Shown here piece by piece: positions 10,624-21,418 of a DNA stretch of 64,000 nt (its first letter is position 1; every line of letters starts with the position of its first letter). Source of the stretch: Erinaceus europaeus (lineage: Eukaryota > Chordata > Mammalia > Eulipotyphla > Erinaceidae); the NCBI RefSeq assembly GCF_950295315.1, contig NC_080164.1, positions 112,426,447-112,490,446 of the forward strand. Reading direction: 5' to 3'. The position numbers and the translations under genes were made by a program. The notes under the pieces are model-generated. The model was given only the letters and a program-made list of their open reading frames with translations, ran no database searches and was not told the origin of the DNA.

Positions 10624-10903
10624 AAATATTTATTTATTTATTTATTTATTTATTTATTCCCTTTTGGTGCCCTTGTTGTAGTTATTATTGTTGTTACTGA
10701 TGCCGTCATTGTTGGATAGGATAGAGAGAAATGGAGAGAGGAGGGGAAGACAGAGAGGAAGAGAGAAAGACACCTGTAAACCTACTTCACCGCTTGTAAA
10801 GCGACTCCCCTGCAGGTGGGGAGCCAGGGCCTCGAACCCGGATCCTTCCGCTGATCCTTGCGCCACGTGCGCTTAACCCACTGTGCTACCACCCCACTCC
10901 CTA
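10624..10903 (-). mobile_element. Type B SINE without tail module
   Basis: Antisense: (TTTA)n tail, CCCTTTTGGTGCCCTTGTTG, CTCCCCTGCAGGTGGGGAGC, and the head TTAACCCACTGTGCTACCAC. Confidence 0.9.
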
Positions 10904-11124
10904 AAAGAATATTTTTAAAGATCCAGTTTTTGTTTGAGTGTTAGTGAAAGAGAGAGAACCGTAGTATCACATGAAAGCCCCGTGCTCTAACATTCAGTTA
11001 CTTCCTTGGTTGTGGAAAAAAAAATCTTTATTTTTTAAATAAAACTAAAAGAGAAAATTTAATCAGATTATGTATTTGAAGACCAAAATCTCCATGCTCT
11101 TCACAACTCACAAAGAAGAAAACT

Positions 11125-11282
11125 GGACTGCTAAGATAACTCACTTGGATAGTGTAGATATTTTTGTCAAGTGTGCAACTCGGGTTCAAGCTGGGTTACT
11201 ACCAAATTGAAAGAAACTTTGGTGCCATGATCTGTTTCACTTTTTCGCTGCCTCTCTGACTCTATTTAAAAACACCCCCCCA
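11125..11282 (+). mobile_element. Degenerate SINE
   Basis: CTAAGATAACTCACTTGGAT, then CGGGTTCAAGCTGGGT (box B-like) and TTTCGCTGCCTCTCTGACTC. It has tRNA-SINE layout but is too diverged to place in a family. Confidence 0.4.
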
Positions 11283-12190
11283 AAAAAAAATCAAAGGAGA
11301 AGGTAGTTCAAAGAAAATAAACAGTATGAAAAAAAAAAAGAGAAACTGGAAGAATTTACTCTAGTAAAAAGACTTTTTGATATGTAAAGCTCTCATAAAC
11401 AAATAATTAGACTTTCATATTTAGTTTTGGCTCATAATATTAAAAAGAAATTCACCTTGATACTAAATGAACTGCTTCCACTTTATCAGTGTATTTTATT
11501 ATATTTTCCACTCCTATTCTATTCTATTCCATTCCATATACTATAGTATATTTTATTTTAGTGTAGGTACTTTTTTGTCTAGTCTTTTACATAATGCTTA
11601 AAATGGGATGCAAGAATTTGTTTTTACAAAACACCATGTAAATAAATTCTTGATAGATTTTGAAAGGTAATCTTACAAAGCACAACTCATGGGGAGTTTC
11701 TGATTTTCTCGCTGTCTGGTTAATTTAGGTTCTAAGCAAAGGGGCCCTCTTCATAGATCACCTTTAGCAGTGTAAGTCTTTTTTTAGACAACTTCGTGAT
11801 GCAGTGTGGTGACCACAATTTTGATTTTGACGGAGTTGGCTGAAAAATGCTCAGAACCACAGGTTAATATTTTAATTGAATTATTAGCACTGTGAATGTT
11901 TAGAAGAATGCAGATAAATGTCTCTACAGCTCAAGATATGCTCTTTGGATCCAATCTGTTTGCAAAGTATAAAAGCCAGTGTTGGGACAACTTGTAAGGA
12001 GATGTTCTGGATTAGGTATCTATAACATTCATTTTTAGAAGTGATGACTCTAAAGTTACTATGAGCTCACATTCTCCATAAACTGTTTTACTTTACCAAG
12101 TATTTACTTCTTAGTTTGCTTATTGTTGTCATCTGGCTTCACTGCTCTGGGATGGCTTATTCAATTAGAAAAAGGGAGAGAGAAAGAGAG
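11283..12190. other. Unique AT-rich intronic sequence
   Basis: MMRN1 intron 1. No exon, RNA gene or recognisable repeat was seen; (ATTCT)-like runs near 11515 are short. Confidence 0.5.
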
Positions 12191-12290
12191 TCAGAGGACA
12201 AGAGGGGCACAAAAGCTCACCTCAGTGAACCTGGGTTGTGTGCATAGCAAAGCAGGTACACTACCCAGGTGAGCTATCCCATGCACTTCC
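12190..12290 (-). mobile_element. Degenerate antisense SINE
   Basis: CTCAGTGAACCTGGGTTGTG followed by GTACACTACCCAGGTGAGCT is an inverted tRNA-like head (box B then box A on the reverse strand). Confidence 0.4.
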
Positions 12291-12344
12291 CAATGTTACT
12301 CAATTTAAAAATATTTAATTTGTTCCATATGCGATGGAATATTT

Positions 12345-12480
12345 CAAACTTGAGAGCCAGAAAGACAGAAAGAGAGAAGCAAGATCATCACTTTGACACA
12401 GGCTGGGCTGTGCATGAACCAGGAGCCCCGAGCATGCAAGTCCTGCACTCTACCAGCTAAGTTACATCTCTTGGCTGCCC
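12345..12480 (-). mobile_element. Degenerate antisense SINE, third type
   Basis: GAGAGCCAGAAAGACAG, ATGAACCAGGAGCCCCGAGC and CTACCAGCTAAGTTACATC give an antisense tRNA-like head of the kind seen in sense at 45866 (GTAAAGCATTGGACTCTC). Confidence 0.45.
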
Positions 12481-12504
12481 TATAAATTTATCTATTTTTA
12501 ATTT

Positions 12505-12775
12505 TTCTCCTTTTTTATTTACAAAAAGGAGACACTGACAAAACCATAGGATAAGAGCGGTACAACTCCACACAATTCCCATCACCAGATCTCCGTATCC
12601 CATCCCCTCCCCTGATAGCTTCCCTGTTCTTTATCCCTTTGGGAGTATGGACCCAAAGTCATTATGGGATGCAGAAGGTGGAAGGTCTGGCTTCTGCAAT
12701 TGCTTCCCCACTGAACATGGGCGTTGACAGGTCAATCCATACTCCGAGCCTCTCTCTCTCTTTCCTTAGTTGGTT
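12505..12775 (-). mobile_element. L1 3' end, 5'-truncated long-tail copy
   Basis: Antisense copy of the terminal 270 bp of the long-tail L1: AAACCATAGGATAAGAGCGG, CACACAATTCCCATCACCAG, GGGAGTATGGACCCAAAGTC, GAACATGGGCGTTGACAGGT. It lies in MMRN1 intron 1 but in the same strand sense as the gene. Confidence 0.88.
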
Positions 12776-13432
12776 TTTCCCCTGCCTGTGACTTCAGCAC
12801 ACCTAGGCGCATTGCAAACTGCTTCTATTCCAGTAGGTGGCAGGCTTTCCCAAGTGTGCAGACTATAAAACTAGCAGGCTAAGAGATACTGCCATGTTTA
12901 TTTGGCTTCAAACTTAATTCAGTGGGCCCTGAAAGCTGCCTCTTTTAGCATCTTCCCCAAATAGTCATTTTACAATATTTTTCACATTAAAAAACAGAAG
13001 TTGTGGGAATACAAAAAGGTCTCATATCTTACATGCATATTTTATGTTAACACTGGGTTCCAGAGAGCGGACTGCAATGCATGTTGATGAGTAGCTTTAG
13101 GAGTAATTTAACCTACTTTATTGGAAGTAAATGGAAATTACTAATGAGAGTATATCGAGCTATAGAATATTTTATATTTACAATTAGCTTATGTTGGCAG
13201 TAATGGAGTAAATGTATCTATTTCCCAAGGAAATAATAATAAAAAAACCTTCTCTAATACAAAGGCACATTAATTTTTAGGATTTTTAGAGCAAGTAAAA
13301 ATGACTGTGACTGTAATTAGAGCAAGTAGAGTGGTCTGGGAAGTGATGCTGTGGACAATGTATTGTATTCACAGCTAATTAAGACATAGTCATAACCTAG
13401 GAAGTACTTGTATAGTAGAAACTTGTATAGAG
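12776..13432. other. Unique intronic sequence
   Basis: MMRN1 intron 1; no feature recognised. Confidence 0.5.
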
Positions 13433-13591
13433 GGGCTGACACTCATGGTGTTAGTGCACCTGATTGAGTGCACATGTTACAATGTGCAAGGATCCTACCT
13501 GCATGAGGAAAGTTTTATGGTTGGTTAAGCAGTGCTACAGGTCTCTCTCTCGCTCTCTCTCTTTCTCTCTCTAGCTATCTCTTTCTAGCTA

Positions 13592-13631
<40 letters not shown>

Positions 13632-13695
13632 TGTCACTCGCTTCTCGGTTTCTGGCTGCCTCTATCCAATAATTAGATAATTTAAAAAAGTAAAA
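13433..13695 (+). mobile_element. Type A SINE with internal (GT)n
   Basis: GGGGCTGACACTCATGGTGT head, ACATGTTACAATGTGCAAGG core, then a CT-rich body expanded into (CT)n and (GT)n (13593-13634), ending CTGCCTCTATCCAATAATT. Microsatellite growth within the SINE body is visible. Confidence 0.85.
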
Positions 13696-15107
13696 AAGAA
13701 ACTTGTACAGACAAATGCTATAGATGGAATGTTTGAGGACCCTCACAGTTAATATATACAACTCCTACAGCCTAATTAGATAGTACTGATGCTTGTGTAG
13801 GGAAGCGAGGTTTATGGGAGGAGGCAGAGACGTAGCAAGAGAAATCTTCATGAATGAGGTTAGTGCCTTCAGTAAAGTGCTAGAGGGAGCTCTCTCACTC
13901 TTTTCTCCACATGGAGAGACAATGAGAATTCTGTACACAGAAGCCCTTCAGTCAACCACTGAGGTATTCAAACTAGGATTTCAGCTTCCAGAGCAGTAAG
14001 AAATAAAGTTTATTCATTCAAAAGCCACCTATTGTGGTGTTCTGTGGCCTAAGGAGACTAAGTCAGCACATAAATTTGATTGGTCTAAAACGTACTCACA
14101 GTTTACAGTTAAATTACCAGGGAAAAAAAAGGCAATATGACAGACCAGAAAATTAATTTAACAGCTTCTGTGGTTTTAAATGTGAATATTTAAATGTATT
14201 TAGACTATCTAAAAAGATATAGAACTGATAGAACTTTAGAACTCAGCACTTTAGACTTTACAGTAGAAATAACACTTTTATCTCATTTCATATTCAACTT
14301 TTATTTACTTTCTGGTCCTTTTCATGAATATTTTAATTTTTTCCTGACCATTCTGCACACTAAGTAATAGAATATAAAATGAACAAAAAAAAAAAAATGG
14401 AAAACTGAAACACTAGTTTCTGCCCTACCTACTTTTCTTAAAGACCTCTGCTCTATTGAATATTCATATTTCTTTACTCCTTTCATTCTTTCTTTCTCTC
14501 TTTTCTTTCTCCTTCTCTCTCTTTCTTTCTCTTTGCTATCATCTCTTTTCCACTACATACCAGTTTGCACTATTTGAACCTTTGCCAATTATTCAATACT
14601 TTTCAAGATAATAAAAATTAACAAAATGTTAATGGGTCAGAGAGAATGCCTGAAATAAATAATAAAGTAGAGCCCTATACTCATTTATGGAAGACAGAGA
14701 GAAAGAGAGAGAGATTGAGAAAAGAAAGCAGAGAATTACAAAGTTTCTCCCAGAATTGTTGTGAGAACAGAAGTCTTATTTCTAGAAAGAAGAAACTGGC
14801 CAAGCAGAGACTGTCTGTGACAGATCTGAAATGGTCTTCTCCCCACCTCCCACTGGACACTGGACAGCAGCTCATAGCTGCTTCTTTATTGTCCCCTGCT
14901 GAGGTAAGAGTTTTGTATGAGGAGGCTAGTCTTGGGAAAGAACAAAAGAAATCGACTCTTGCATATTCTGGAAGTTCTGTTGGTCTCTGAACTCCTAGGA
15001 AGCGTTCAGTCTGTTCTTTGAGCCACAAAACAGAACTAAGAGCATTTCCCATCCTCAGGGCTTGCTAGAGCCACTCCTAGTTCTTGGGGTTTCTTATCTT
15101 TTTTTTT
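13696..15107. other. Unique intronic sequence with CT-rich tract
   Basis: MMRN1 intron 1. A CTTT-rich tract lies at 14465-14540. Overlapping open frames of 114 and 123 codons on opposite strands at 14646-15052 have no recognisable similarity. No repeat was identified. Confidence 0.45.
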
Positions 15108-15285
15108 TTTTAAAGAAAGACAGAAACTGAGGACAGAGAAGGACAGAATTAGATACTTGCAGCCCTGCTCTACCACACATGAAGCTTCCCTACTGCAGGT
15201 GGGAACCAGGGGCTTGAACCGGCCTTCATGCACTGCTATGTATGTGCTCTACAAGATGCACACTGCCTACACTCCCCAGCCCCAT
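15108..15285 (-). mobile_element. Type A SINE
   Basis: T-run, then GACAGAAACTGAGGAC, GAAGCTTCCCTACTGCAGGT, GGGGCTTGAACCGGCC and a decayed head near ACAAGATGCACACTGCC. Confidence 0.78.
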
Positions 15286-15416
15286 TTCTGTTAGTACTCA
15301 GGCTTTCAGGGTCAAACATGATGCTCATGCATCTATCTGCACTAGAACTTGGTGGTTAATGTGGCTGTGAAAAACAACCTATAACTGTAATAAGAAATTG
15401 TGTAGAAGCTTTTTTA

Positions 15417-15706
15417 AAAACATATTTATTTTCAAAAAAAATATATATTTATTTTCCCTTTTGTTACCCTTGTTTTTTATTGTTTTTGTAGTTATTATTG
15501 TTGTTGCTATTGATGTTGTCATTGTTAGATAGGACAGAGAGAAATCGAGAGAGGAGGGGAAGGCAGTGAAGGGGAGAGAAAGATAGACACCTGCAGACCT
15601 GCTTCACCGCCTGTGAAGCAACCCCCTGCAGGTGGGGAGCTGGAGGCTCAAATTGGGATACTTGTGCCGTGTGTTCTTAACCTGCTGTGCTACTGCCCGA
15701 CTCCCT
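15417..15706 (-). mobile_element. Type B SINE, first of a same-site pair
   Basis: Antisense: TTTATTTTCCCTTTTGTTAC, GCAACCCCCTGCAGGTGGGG and head CTGCTGTGCTACTGCCCGAC. It is preceded (15400) and followed (15707) by GTGTAGAAGCTTTT, its target-site duplication. Confidence 0.92.
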
Positions 15707-15720
15707 GTGTAGAAGCTTTT

Positions 15721-16059
15721 TTTTTTTTTTTCCTCCAGGGTTATTGCTGGGCTCGGTGCCTGCACCATGAATCCACTGCTCCTGGAGGCCATTTTTCCCC
15801 CTTTTGTTGCCCTTGTTGTTGTAGCCTCATTGTGGTTATTATTATTGCCATTGTTGATATTGTTCGTTGTTGGATAGGACAGAGAGAAATGGATAGAGGA
15901 GGGGAAGCCAGAGAGGGGGAGAGAAAGATAGACACCTGCAGACCTGCTTCACCGCCTGTGAAGCGACTCCCCTGCAGGTGGGGAGCCAGAAGCTTGAACC
16001 GGGGTCCTTACGCTTTGCGCCACATGCGCTCAACCCACTGTGCCACCGCCCGACCTCCC
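15721..16059 (-). mobile_element. Type B SINE with tail module, second of a same-site pair
   Basis: Antisense: T-run, CCTCCAGGGTTATTGCTGGG, AGGACAGAGAGAAATGGATA, GACTCCCCTGCAGGTGGGGA, head CCCACTGTGCCACCGCCCGA. It is flanked by GTGTAGAAGCTTTT at 15707 and 16060, the same 14-mer that flanks its neighbour. Confidence 0.93.
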
Positions 16060-16104
16060 GTGTAGAAGCTTTTTAATAGAACTTCCCTTTGCAGAAAGTC
16101 TTCT

Positions 16105-16330
16105 TTAATTTTATATTTATTTATCTATTTAGACAGGACACAGAGAAATTGAGAGGGAAGGGGGTAAAGAAGGAGAGAGAGAGAAAGACAGGCACAGAGA
16201 GAGAGACCAATGCAATGGGCTTATCCATCTCACATTTATGATGCTGACTTTGGTCAGGAGAGCAAGCTGACCAGAGCCTGACTCGCTGGGCCCAAGTTCT
16301 GGGATATGCAAGCATCTAAGCTTCATTAAT
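16105..16330 (-). mobile_element. Antisense SINE fragment
   Basis: TTTATTTATCTATTTAGACAGG and ACAGAGAAATTGAGAGGGAA are the usual antisense SINE tail and body, but the head (GGGCCCAAGTTCTGGGATAT) is unlike Types A and B. Confidence 0.5.
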
Positions 16331-16795
16331 TTGAACTGGCATAGTTATCTTTCAAAGCTGATCTTTGGATCAGCTATCTGCATGCCGTTTGGTATTCAGC
16401 TGTGAAGATGTCGAGATTTAGAGAGACCAGTTCACTAATTCAGAACCACAGATCTACACAGAGGTCCAGTCAGAATTCAGCCTGCCTCTGCTTGCATAGA
16501 CTCCGATAACCACATACTTCCCCAGGCACCAAGATGTCTCATTCTAAAATCTGTTCCCATTCCAAGTGTATCCATATCTTTGCTTTCACACTGGGTATAG
16601 TATGTGCACATCCCAAGTGGACTGATATCTTCACTGTCACGCTGTTCACAGCCCACTGACTTTGGAGTTGGATGAACTCCATTCATAGCTACCAAGGTGC
16701 CTTGTCACTCATCAGTGACCCTTCCCAGAAAAAAAAACACCTCGAACAGTGGTTTTGCTCATTTCAATTAAAATATAACCACATCTTATCTGCTC
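16331..16795. other. Unique intronic sequence
   Basis: MMRN1 intron 1; nothing recognised. Confidence 0.5.
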
Positions 16796-16802
16796 ATCTT
16801 TT

Positions 16803-17081
16803 TTAATTTTATTTATTCCCTTTTGTTGCCCTTGTTGTTTTGTTGCTGTAGCTATTGTTGTTGTTATTGATGTCACTATTGTTGGATAGGACAGAGAGAA
16901 ATGATGAGAGGAGGGGAAGACAGAGAGGGGAGAGAAAGACAGACACCTGCAGACCTGCTTCACCGCCTGTGAAGCGACTCCCCTGCAGGTGGGGAGCCGG
17001 GGGCTCAAACCAGGATCCTTACGCTTGTCCTTGCACTTTGCACTGCCTGCGCTTAACTCGCTGTGCTACCACCTGACTCCC
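16803..17081 (-). mobile_element. Type B SINE with target-site duplication
   Basis: Antisense copy from TTAATTTTATTTATTCCC to the head CTGTGCTACCACCTGACTCC. The 15-mer TATCTGCTCATCTTT occurs just before (about 16787) and just after (about 17082), a clean duplication of the target. Confidence 0.93.
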
Positions 17082-17384
17082 TATCTGCTCATCTTTTTCC
17101 CATCTGATAAGGTGACACCTGATTAACTTATCTAGCTGAAATATGGTGCAACTTCATCCTCTCTGGGTGAGCTTGCAAATCTTTAAAAATATTTTTTTAT
17201 TTTAATTTACTGAACTGAAGACAGAATACCACTCTACCATTTATGTATAGTGTTTGATTTTTTTTGTCTTCTTGGTTATTTATTTATAATTATCTATTTA
17301 ATTTATTGGAAGGGGTTAATGGATGATTATAGTACAGCTGTCAACACATGGGCACAATTTCTCATCTCCCCATGGTCATAACAG

Positions 17385-17500
17385 CACAATTTCTAGTAGT
17401 GCCAACTTGAAAGCCACCCAGATGCCCAACGATAGATGAATGGTTAAGGCAGTCATGGTCACACATACAATGGGATACTCCTCAGCTATTGTGTATTCTT
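17385..17500 (+). mobile_element. Old L1 ORF2 C-terminal fragment
   Basis: GCACAATTTCTAGTAGTGCC, CACCCAGATGCCCAACGATA, GATGAATGG and CAATGGGATACTCCTCAGCT parallel the end of L1 ORF2 at 62598-62700 (AIAKTWKQP..CPTTDEW..YTMEYYAA). A degenerate antisense SINE remnant may follow at 17515-17580. Confidence 0.7.
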
Positions 17501-17633
17501 GTTAGGGATGCTAAGGTTTGAGCCCAGGGCTGGCAGATGTGACACAGACACGTTAAGGCTGAGTCATCTCTCCATTTGCATCTCATAAATACTATAATTA
17601 ATTAGGAAAGACAGAAGAAAAGAAAATAGACAA

Positions 17634-17840
17634 GGGGTCAGAAGGTGGTGCACCTGGTTAACCACTCACATTGCATTGTGCAAGGACCCAGGTTCAAACC
17701 CCTGGTTCCCATCTGCAGGGGGAAAGCTTCACGAGTGGTAAAGCAGGGCTGTAAGTGTATCTCTGTCTATCTCCATCCTCTATCCCCCCTCAATTTCTCT
17801 CTGTCTCTATGCAGTAATAAATAAATATAAATATTTTAAA
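17634..17840 (+). mobile_element. Type A SINE
   Basis: GGGGTCAGAAGGTGGTGCAC head, CATTGTGCAAGGACCCAGGT, GGGGGAAAGCTTCACGAGTG, and the GCAGTAATAAATAAATATA tail. Confidence 0.92.
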
Positions 17841-17904
17841 ACCCTGATGAAAAAAATAATTAATATATTTAGCAAAAATAAAAAGGACAAGAAGAATGCT
17901 TCTT

Positions 17905-18345
17905 ACCCTGCCAACACTCAAGTCCAGCAGAAAAGCAATTACAGAAGCCAGAACTCTCACCTTCTGTACCCCTAAAAGGATTATGGTTCATACTCCCAGA
18001 AGGGGAGAAATGATAGAGTAAAGATGACCAGAGGGCTCTAAATTCCAACTCCATCAGGAACCAGAGAGAGAAGAGGAAAAAGGGAAGGACATTTGGATAC
18101 AGTAACAGGTGTATATGTGACTTGGAAAGAAAGAGGACATAGGACCATAGGGGGGAAAAGGGCAAATATGAACAGATAGTTGTAGAAATAATAGTTAATC
18201 CATATTTTCAACCTTTGTAGAACTGCTGTAGCTTCCAATGAAGGGAATGGGGACTCAAAACTCTGGTGGTGGGAATGATACAGAGTACCCCTGTTATCTT
18301 ATAATTTTTTAAATTAATATTAAATCACTAATAAAATTATTAATA
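17905..18345 (+). mobile_element. L1 3' end, old long-tail copy
   Basis: Carries GAAAAGCAATTACAGAAGCC, ATACTCCCAGAAGGGGAG, the older extra block (GGGCTCTAAATTCCAACTCC, CATATTTTCAACC), then CTCTGGTGGTGGGAATGATA and a poly(A)-like end. It ends about 95 bp from the exon 1 donor of MMRN1, inside intron 1. Confidence 0.85.
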
Positions 18346-18439
18346 AAAAAGAAACAAAAAATCATTGCCTGGGATTAAATTAAGCATAAATAATGCTAAT
18401 AAAAGTAAAAGCAGAGAAAAAAGAAAGGTTGTGTCTTAC

Positions 18440-19032
18440 TTTCCTCTGGTGGTTTCAAAGCTGGGCTTTTGATGGCTGGCCCTCTGGAGTCTGCTGCTGT
18501 CTCCTCTGCTGAGATCTATGTGCCGGGTGTATCGGTCTCCGAGGCCTCCGGGGCTTCCACCTGAGGTCTGAGAGGTGGCTTGTGGCCTAGGCATCCTGGC
18601 AAAGCTCTGAAGGAATCTCAGTGTGGAATTAGACAAGACCCCCAACTCAGCTCTGGGACTGGGCTGGGTGGGAGGTTCACCCAAGGGAGACAGCGTTGCT
18701 AATCCCAGCACCCTTTGCTCTGTCCTCTGTCCTGGGGGAGAGAAAGTATGGCCTGTCATACCCTCAGGAGGGTCTCCTGGCCCCCGGGGAGGCTGTGTTG
18801 AGTTCTGAAGACTATCCCTTGCAGTTCTTGACTCAGGAGTGGTGGCCTTCTCTGGCACCACGACATGGGTACTTGGTAGCGTTTGGGGATCTTGTGTCTC
18901 TTCTAGAACCATGAAGGCAGAGGTCCCATTCTCAGGGGCATTGTCATCTTCACCTGGGGCCCGGGTGTGGGTGAGGCCCAGGCCTCCACTCCACAGACTC
19001 CACAGCAGGACAAGCAGCCATGATGCCTTCAT
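18440..19032 (-). CDS. MMRN1: MMRN1 exon 1: signal peptide and N-terminal region
   Basis: Encodes residues 1-197 plus two bases of codon 198. It starts MKASWLLVLLWSLWSGG, a hydrophobic signal peptide of about 19-20 residues very like human multimerin-1. The rest is Pro/Ser/Thr-rich, with N-glycosylation sequons at N35, N77 and N135. Diagnostic blocks shared with the human protein are LSNSTLRFLQSFAR (residues 133-146), the integrin-type RGD in LSRGDSS (RGD at 176-178) and FETTRGK (192-198). The exon ends GGA AA followed by the donor GTAAGA at 18439-18434; the apparent stop codon is part of this donor. The start has a purine at -3 and is the only ATG giving a signal peptide. No frameshift or stop is seen. 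Confidence 0.95.
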
Positions 19033-19119
19033 TTCAATCCCTTGAAGAAGAGAAGAGAGAGGTCTCAGTGAGACAGGACTAATCTCCTTCCAGCCTTTTT
19101 GGTAGCTGTTTCCACACTG

Positions 19120-19165
19120 ACTCTGTGCTGACAGACCTCTGCCAGGCTGAGGTATATAGAGGAAG
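19120..19165 (-). promoter_or_regulatory. MMRN1: MMRN1 core promoter with TATA box
   Basis: On the minus strand a TATATA element (19158-19153, context CTCTATATACC) lies 121 bp upstream of the MMRN1 start codon. A start site about 28 bp downstream, near 19125, would give a 5' UTR of about 93 nt. GGAA cores (ETS type) and a CAGATG E-box lie within 20 bp upstream of the TATA box. This would suit a megakaryocyte/endothelial gene, but such short motifs are common. The start site is inferred from spacing only. Confidence 0.6.
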
Positions 19166-19697
19166 CAGATGGTGATTCTTTTGAGTGGACTCAGGAAGGC
19201 TGGCTTCCTGTCCCTTCAGATGTGGGCTGCTCTGTGACTCCATGGGATGGGTCTGAGGGAGTGGGGAAGGGTCTCCCAGGAATCTGGAGGTGAGTGGGGC
19301 TCCTGTCAGGAAAGCTCCCTGCCCTCCCCCAGCCACATCAACCTTTTCCCCTCCCTCAGCTCCACTAAGGATTTATGAGACACTGAGTTTGAAAAATTGC
19401 ATGTTGAAGATGAAGAGTGTGGGATTTTGTTTGTGTTCGCTGAAATTTAACACTGTGTTCTACTACCCCAGGAAACTGAGGGGAAAAATATTATGTTTTC
19501 CTATTCTGTCCACCCCACAGAGTTACAGCTTGTTCCAGGGCATCTATGCATGCTTGCAGAAAGCAGGGGTGGGGTGGGTGAGGACTCATTTCCAATGCCT
19601 CTGCATTGCTATACAACACACACATACACACATCCTATTTTTATAAATATTTTGGTAATAACACTAATTGGTATTAATCTCAATGATAAGTAATAGC
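19166..19697. other. Unique sequence upstream of MMRN1
   Basis: Proximal 5' flank of MMRN1, relatively GC-rich at 19166-19375, without repeats. It is a plausible promoter-proximal regulatory region, but I see no diagnostic element beyond scattered GGAA cores. Confidence 0.4.
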
Positions 19698-19778
19698 AGA
19701 AAGGAAAAAAAAGGAAGGAAGGAAGGAAGGAAGAAGAAGGAAGGAAGGAAAGACGATGAAAAAGAAAGAAACAAAGGA
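19698..19778. repeat. (GGAA)n microsatellite upstream of MMRN1
   Basis: About 12 GGAA units, interrupted by AGAA, about 575 bp upstream of the inferred MMRN1 start site and directly abutting a Type A SINE. Confidence 0.93.
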
Positions 19779-19779
19779 A

Positions 19780-19987
19780 GGTCCAGATGGTGGCACACCT
19801 GGTTGGGCACTTGTGTTACAATGCCCAAGGACCCAGTTCAAGTTCCTGGTTCCCACCTGCAGAGGGAAAGCTTCACAAGTGATAAAGCAGGGCTACAGGT
19901 GTCTCTCTATCTCTTTCTCTCTCTATCTCCTTTCCCCTCAATTTCTTTCTGTCTCTACTCAATAATAAATAAAGATAATTTTTTAAA
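19780..19987 (+). mobile_element. Type A SINE
   Basis: GGTCCAGATGGTGGCACACC head, TTACAATGCCCAAGGACC, GAGGGAAAGCTTCACAAGTG, tail CTCAATAATAAATAAAGAT. Confidence 0.93.
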
Positions 19988-21324
19988 ATCATTGTAATGA
20001 GGTAATGATATTCTTGACTTTCAATTTTCTTATGGCCTTTCTCGTGTGTTATATGGAGACTATATCCATGTGCAATTTATCTTTTTGTGCAAAGAATCAG
20101 AATTTTTCTTTATGAAATGTTTCCTCTAAGAACTGCAAAGCTGGAAACATAGTATTTCTTGGCTTTGTACACTGTAGGCATTACTTTTGTGTATCTCTTT
20201 TTCATCCTGGATATAGGAACCTGGGTTTATAACAAAATCTGATATTCCTCTCAAATGTTTCCTGTATTTAATACTTCACTCACCTTAATGTTTGCTGTTC
20301 AGTTTGACAAATGCACAGCTGACATATTAGAAGGTATATGATATTAGATAATATAAGGTACACATCAATCAACACCAATTCTGGTTGCTTTTGATTTGCA
20401 TACAAAGTATCTGCTTCTTTGTTAGACCAAGAGTGATCCCACAAAACTCATACTGATGACACAAGTAAAATGGTCCAGATAGGAGCTGAAATGACATAGT
20501 TTGTGCAACACAAACATGATTTTGACTACTAAGAAAAAAGATACCACAGCTTTCTTTGGAAAAAATGGAGACTTAGAAACAACAAAAGTTCAGAAAATCC
20601 TATGTAATTTTTTTTCTATTTGACATTCATTTGTAAGTCAATTCCCTTTGACTTAGTAGAAATAATGTCCTGAGACTGTGAGAAGCAACTAGAACAACAG
20701 ACACAAAAATTTTTCCTATAATTGAAAAAGAAAAGTTTGATTCTTCTTAGGAAAAGTGGATGTGGTGGCAATGAGTCACTCATTGAGTCTAGCAGGGATA
20801 AAAAATGCATCTCTGAGGGTAATAAACACCCAGGTGAGAGAAGCAATTAATTTCTGCACCTATAAGACCAGGCTGATAGATGGGTACCCCAAGTTGAGCT
20901 TATAAAAGGCAAAAGAATCTATTTCTCATTATCAAACCACTAAGCCACCCTCTACTGTTATTCCCAAGAGAATCCCCCTATTGCTCAGATGGTGTCAGAT
21001 ATATGGAGCATCCTCAACTGGAGACAGAATATTTGTACTTCAGAAATGACTAAAGACTCAAGTTCAAATCCCACTTTCTGAGAATTAGTAAACTTATCAA
21101 GTAGCAATTAAGAGAAATAATACTCCTGGAATTTCTGCATAAAGAATAGTAAATCCATTCTTCTAGCTATTCTAAATATAATCCTTGGATAATATTCCCA
21201 GTTGAAATTCTATATAAACATTGAAAAATTTATAAAAATGTAAGTGTGATACTTATTATAGTGTTTTCTTACATCACATTTCACAGTATTATAAACATGG
21301 GATAACTACAAAATATATGACTAT
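19988..21324. other. Unique AT-rich intergenic sequence
   Basis: No gene, RNA or repeat family was recognised across 1.3 kb. Confidence 0.5.
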
Positions 21325-21418
21325 ATTATACTATATTATATTATATTATATTATTATATTATATTATATTATATTATATTATATTATATTATATTATATT
21401 ATATTATATTATATTAAC
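21325..21418. repeat. (ATATT)n pentanucleotide repeat
   Basis: About 18 near-perfect ATATT units, with one shortened unit near 21352. Confidence 0.97.

Larger units (their letters stand above)
1..19125 (-). other. MMRN1: MMRN1 gene, 5' part (promoter to intron 3)
   Basis: Minus-strand host gene spanning from the predicted start site near 19125 to beyond the left edge. Three coding exons are visible at 19032-18440, 8766-8647 and 4241-4135. Intron 1 is 9673 bp, intron 2 is 4405 bp, and intron 3 begins at 4134 and leaves the window. Exon phases agree (phase 2 after exon 1, phase 2 after exon 2, phase 1 after exon 3). The concatenated product runs to 273 complete codons without a stop. Multimerin-1 is a large secreted glycoprotein of platelets, megakaryocytes and endothelium that forms disulphide-linked multimers and binds factor V. 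The coiled-coil, EGF-like and C1q exons must lie further left. Assignment is by recalled similarity to human MMRN1. Confidence 0.93.

Noticed and set aside
14646..15052. Overlapping 114- and 123-codon frames on opposite strands in MMRN1 intron 1
   Set aside because: No recognisable domain, no splice context consistent with MMRN1, and both strands open over the same stretch, as expected by chance.
15613..16065. 150-codon plus-strand open frame
   Set aside because: Lies wholly within two antisense Type B SINEs and the target-site repeat between them.
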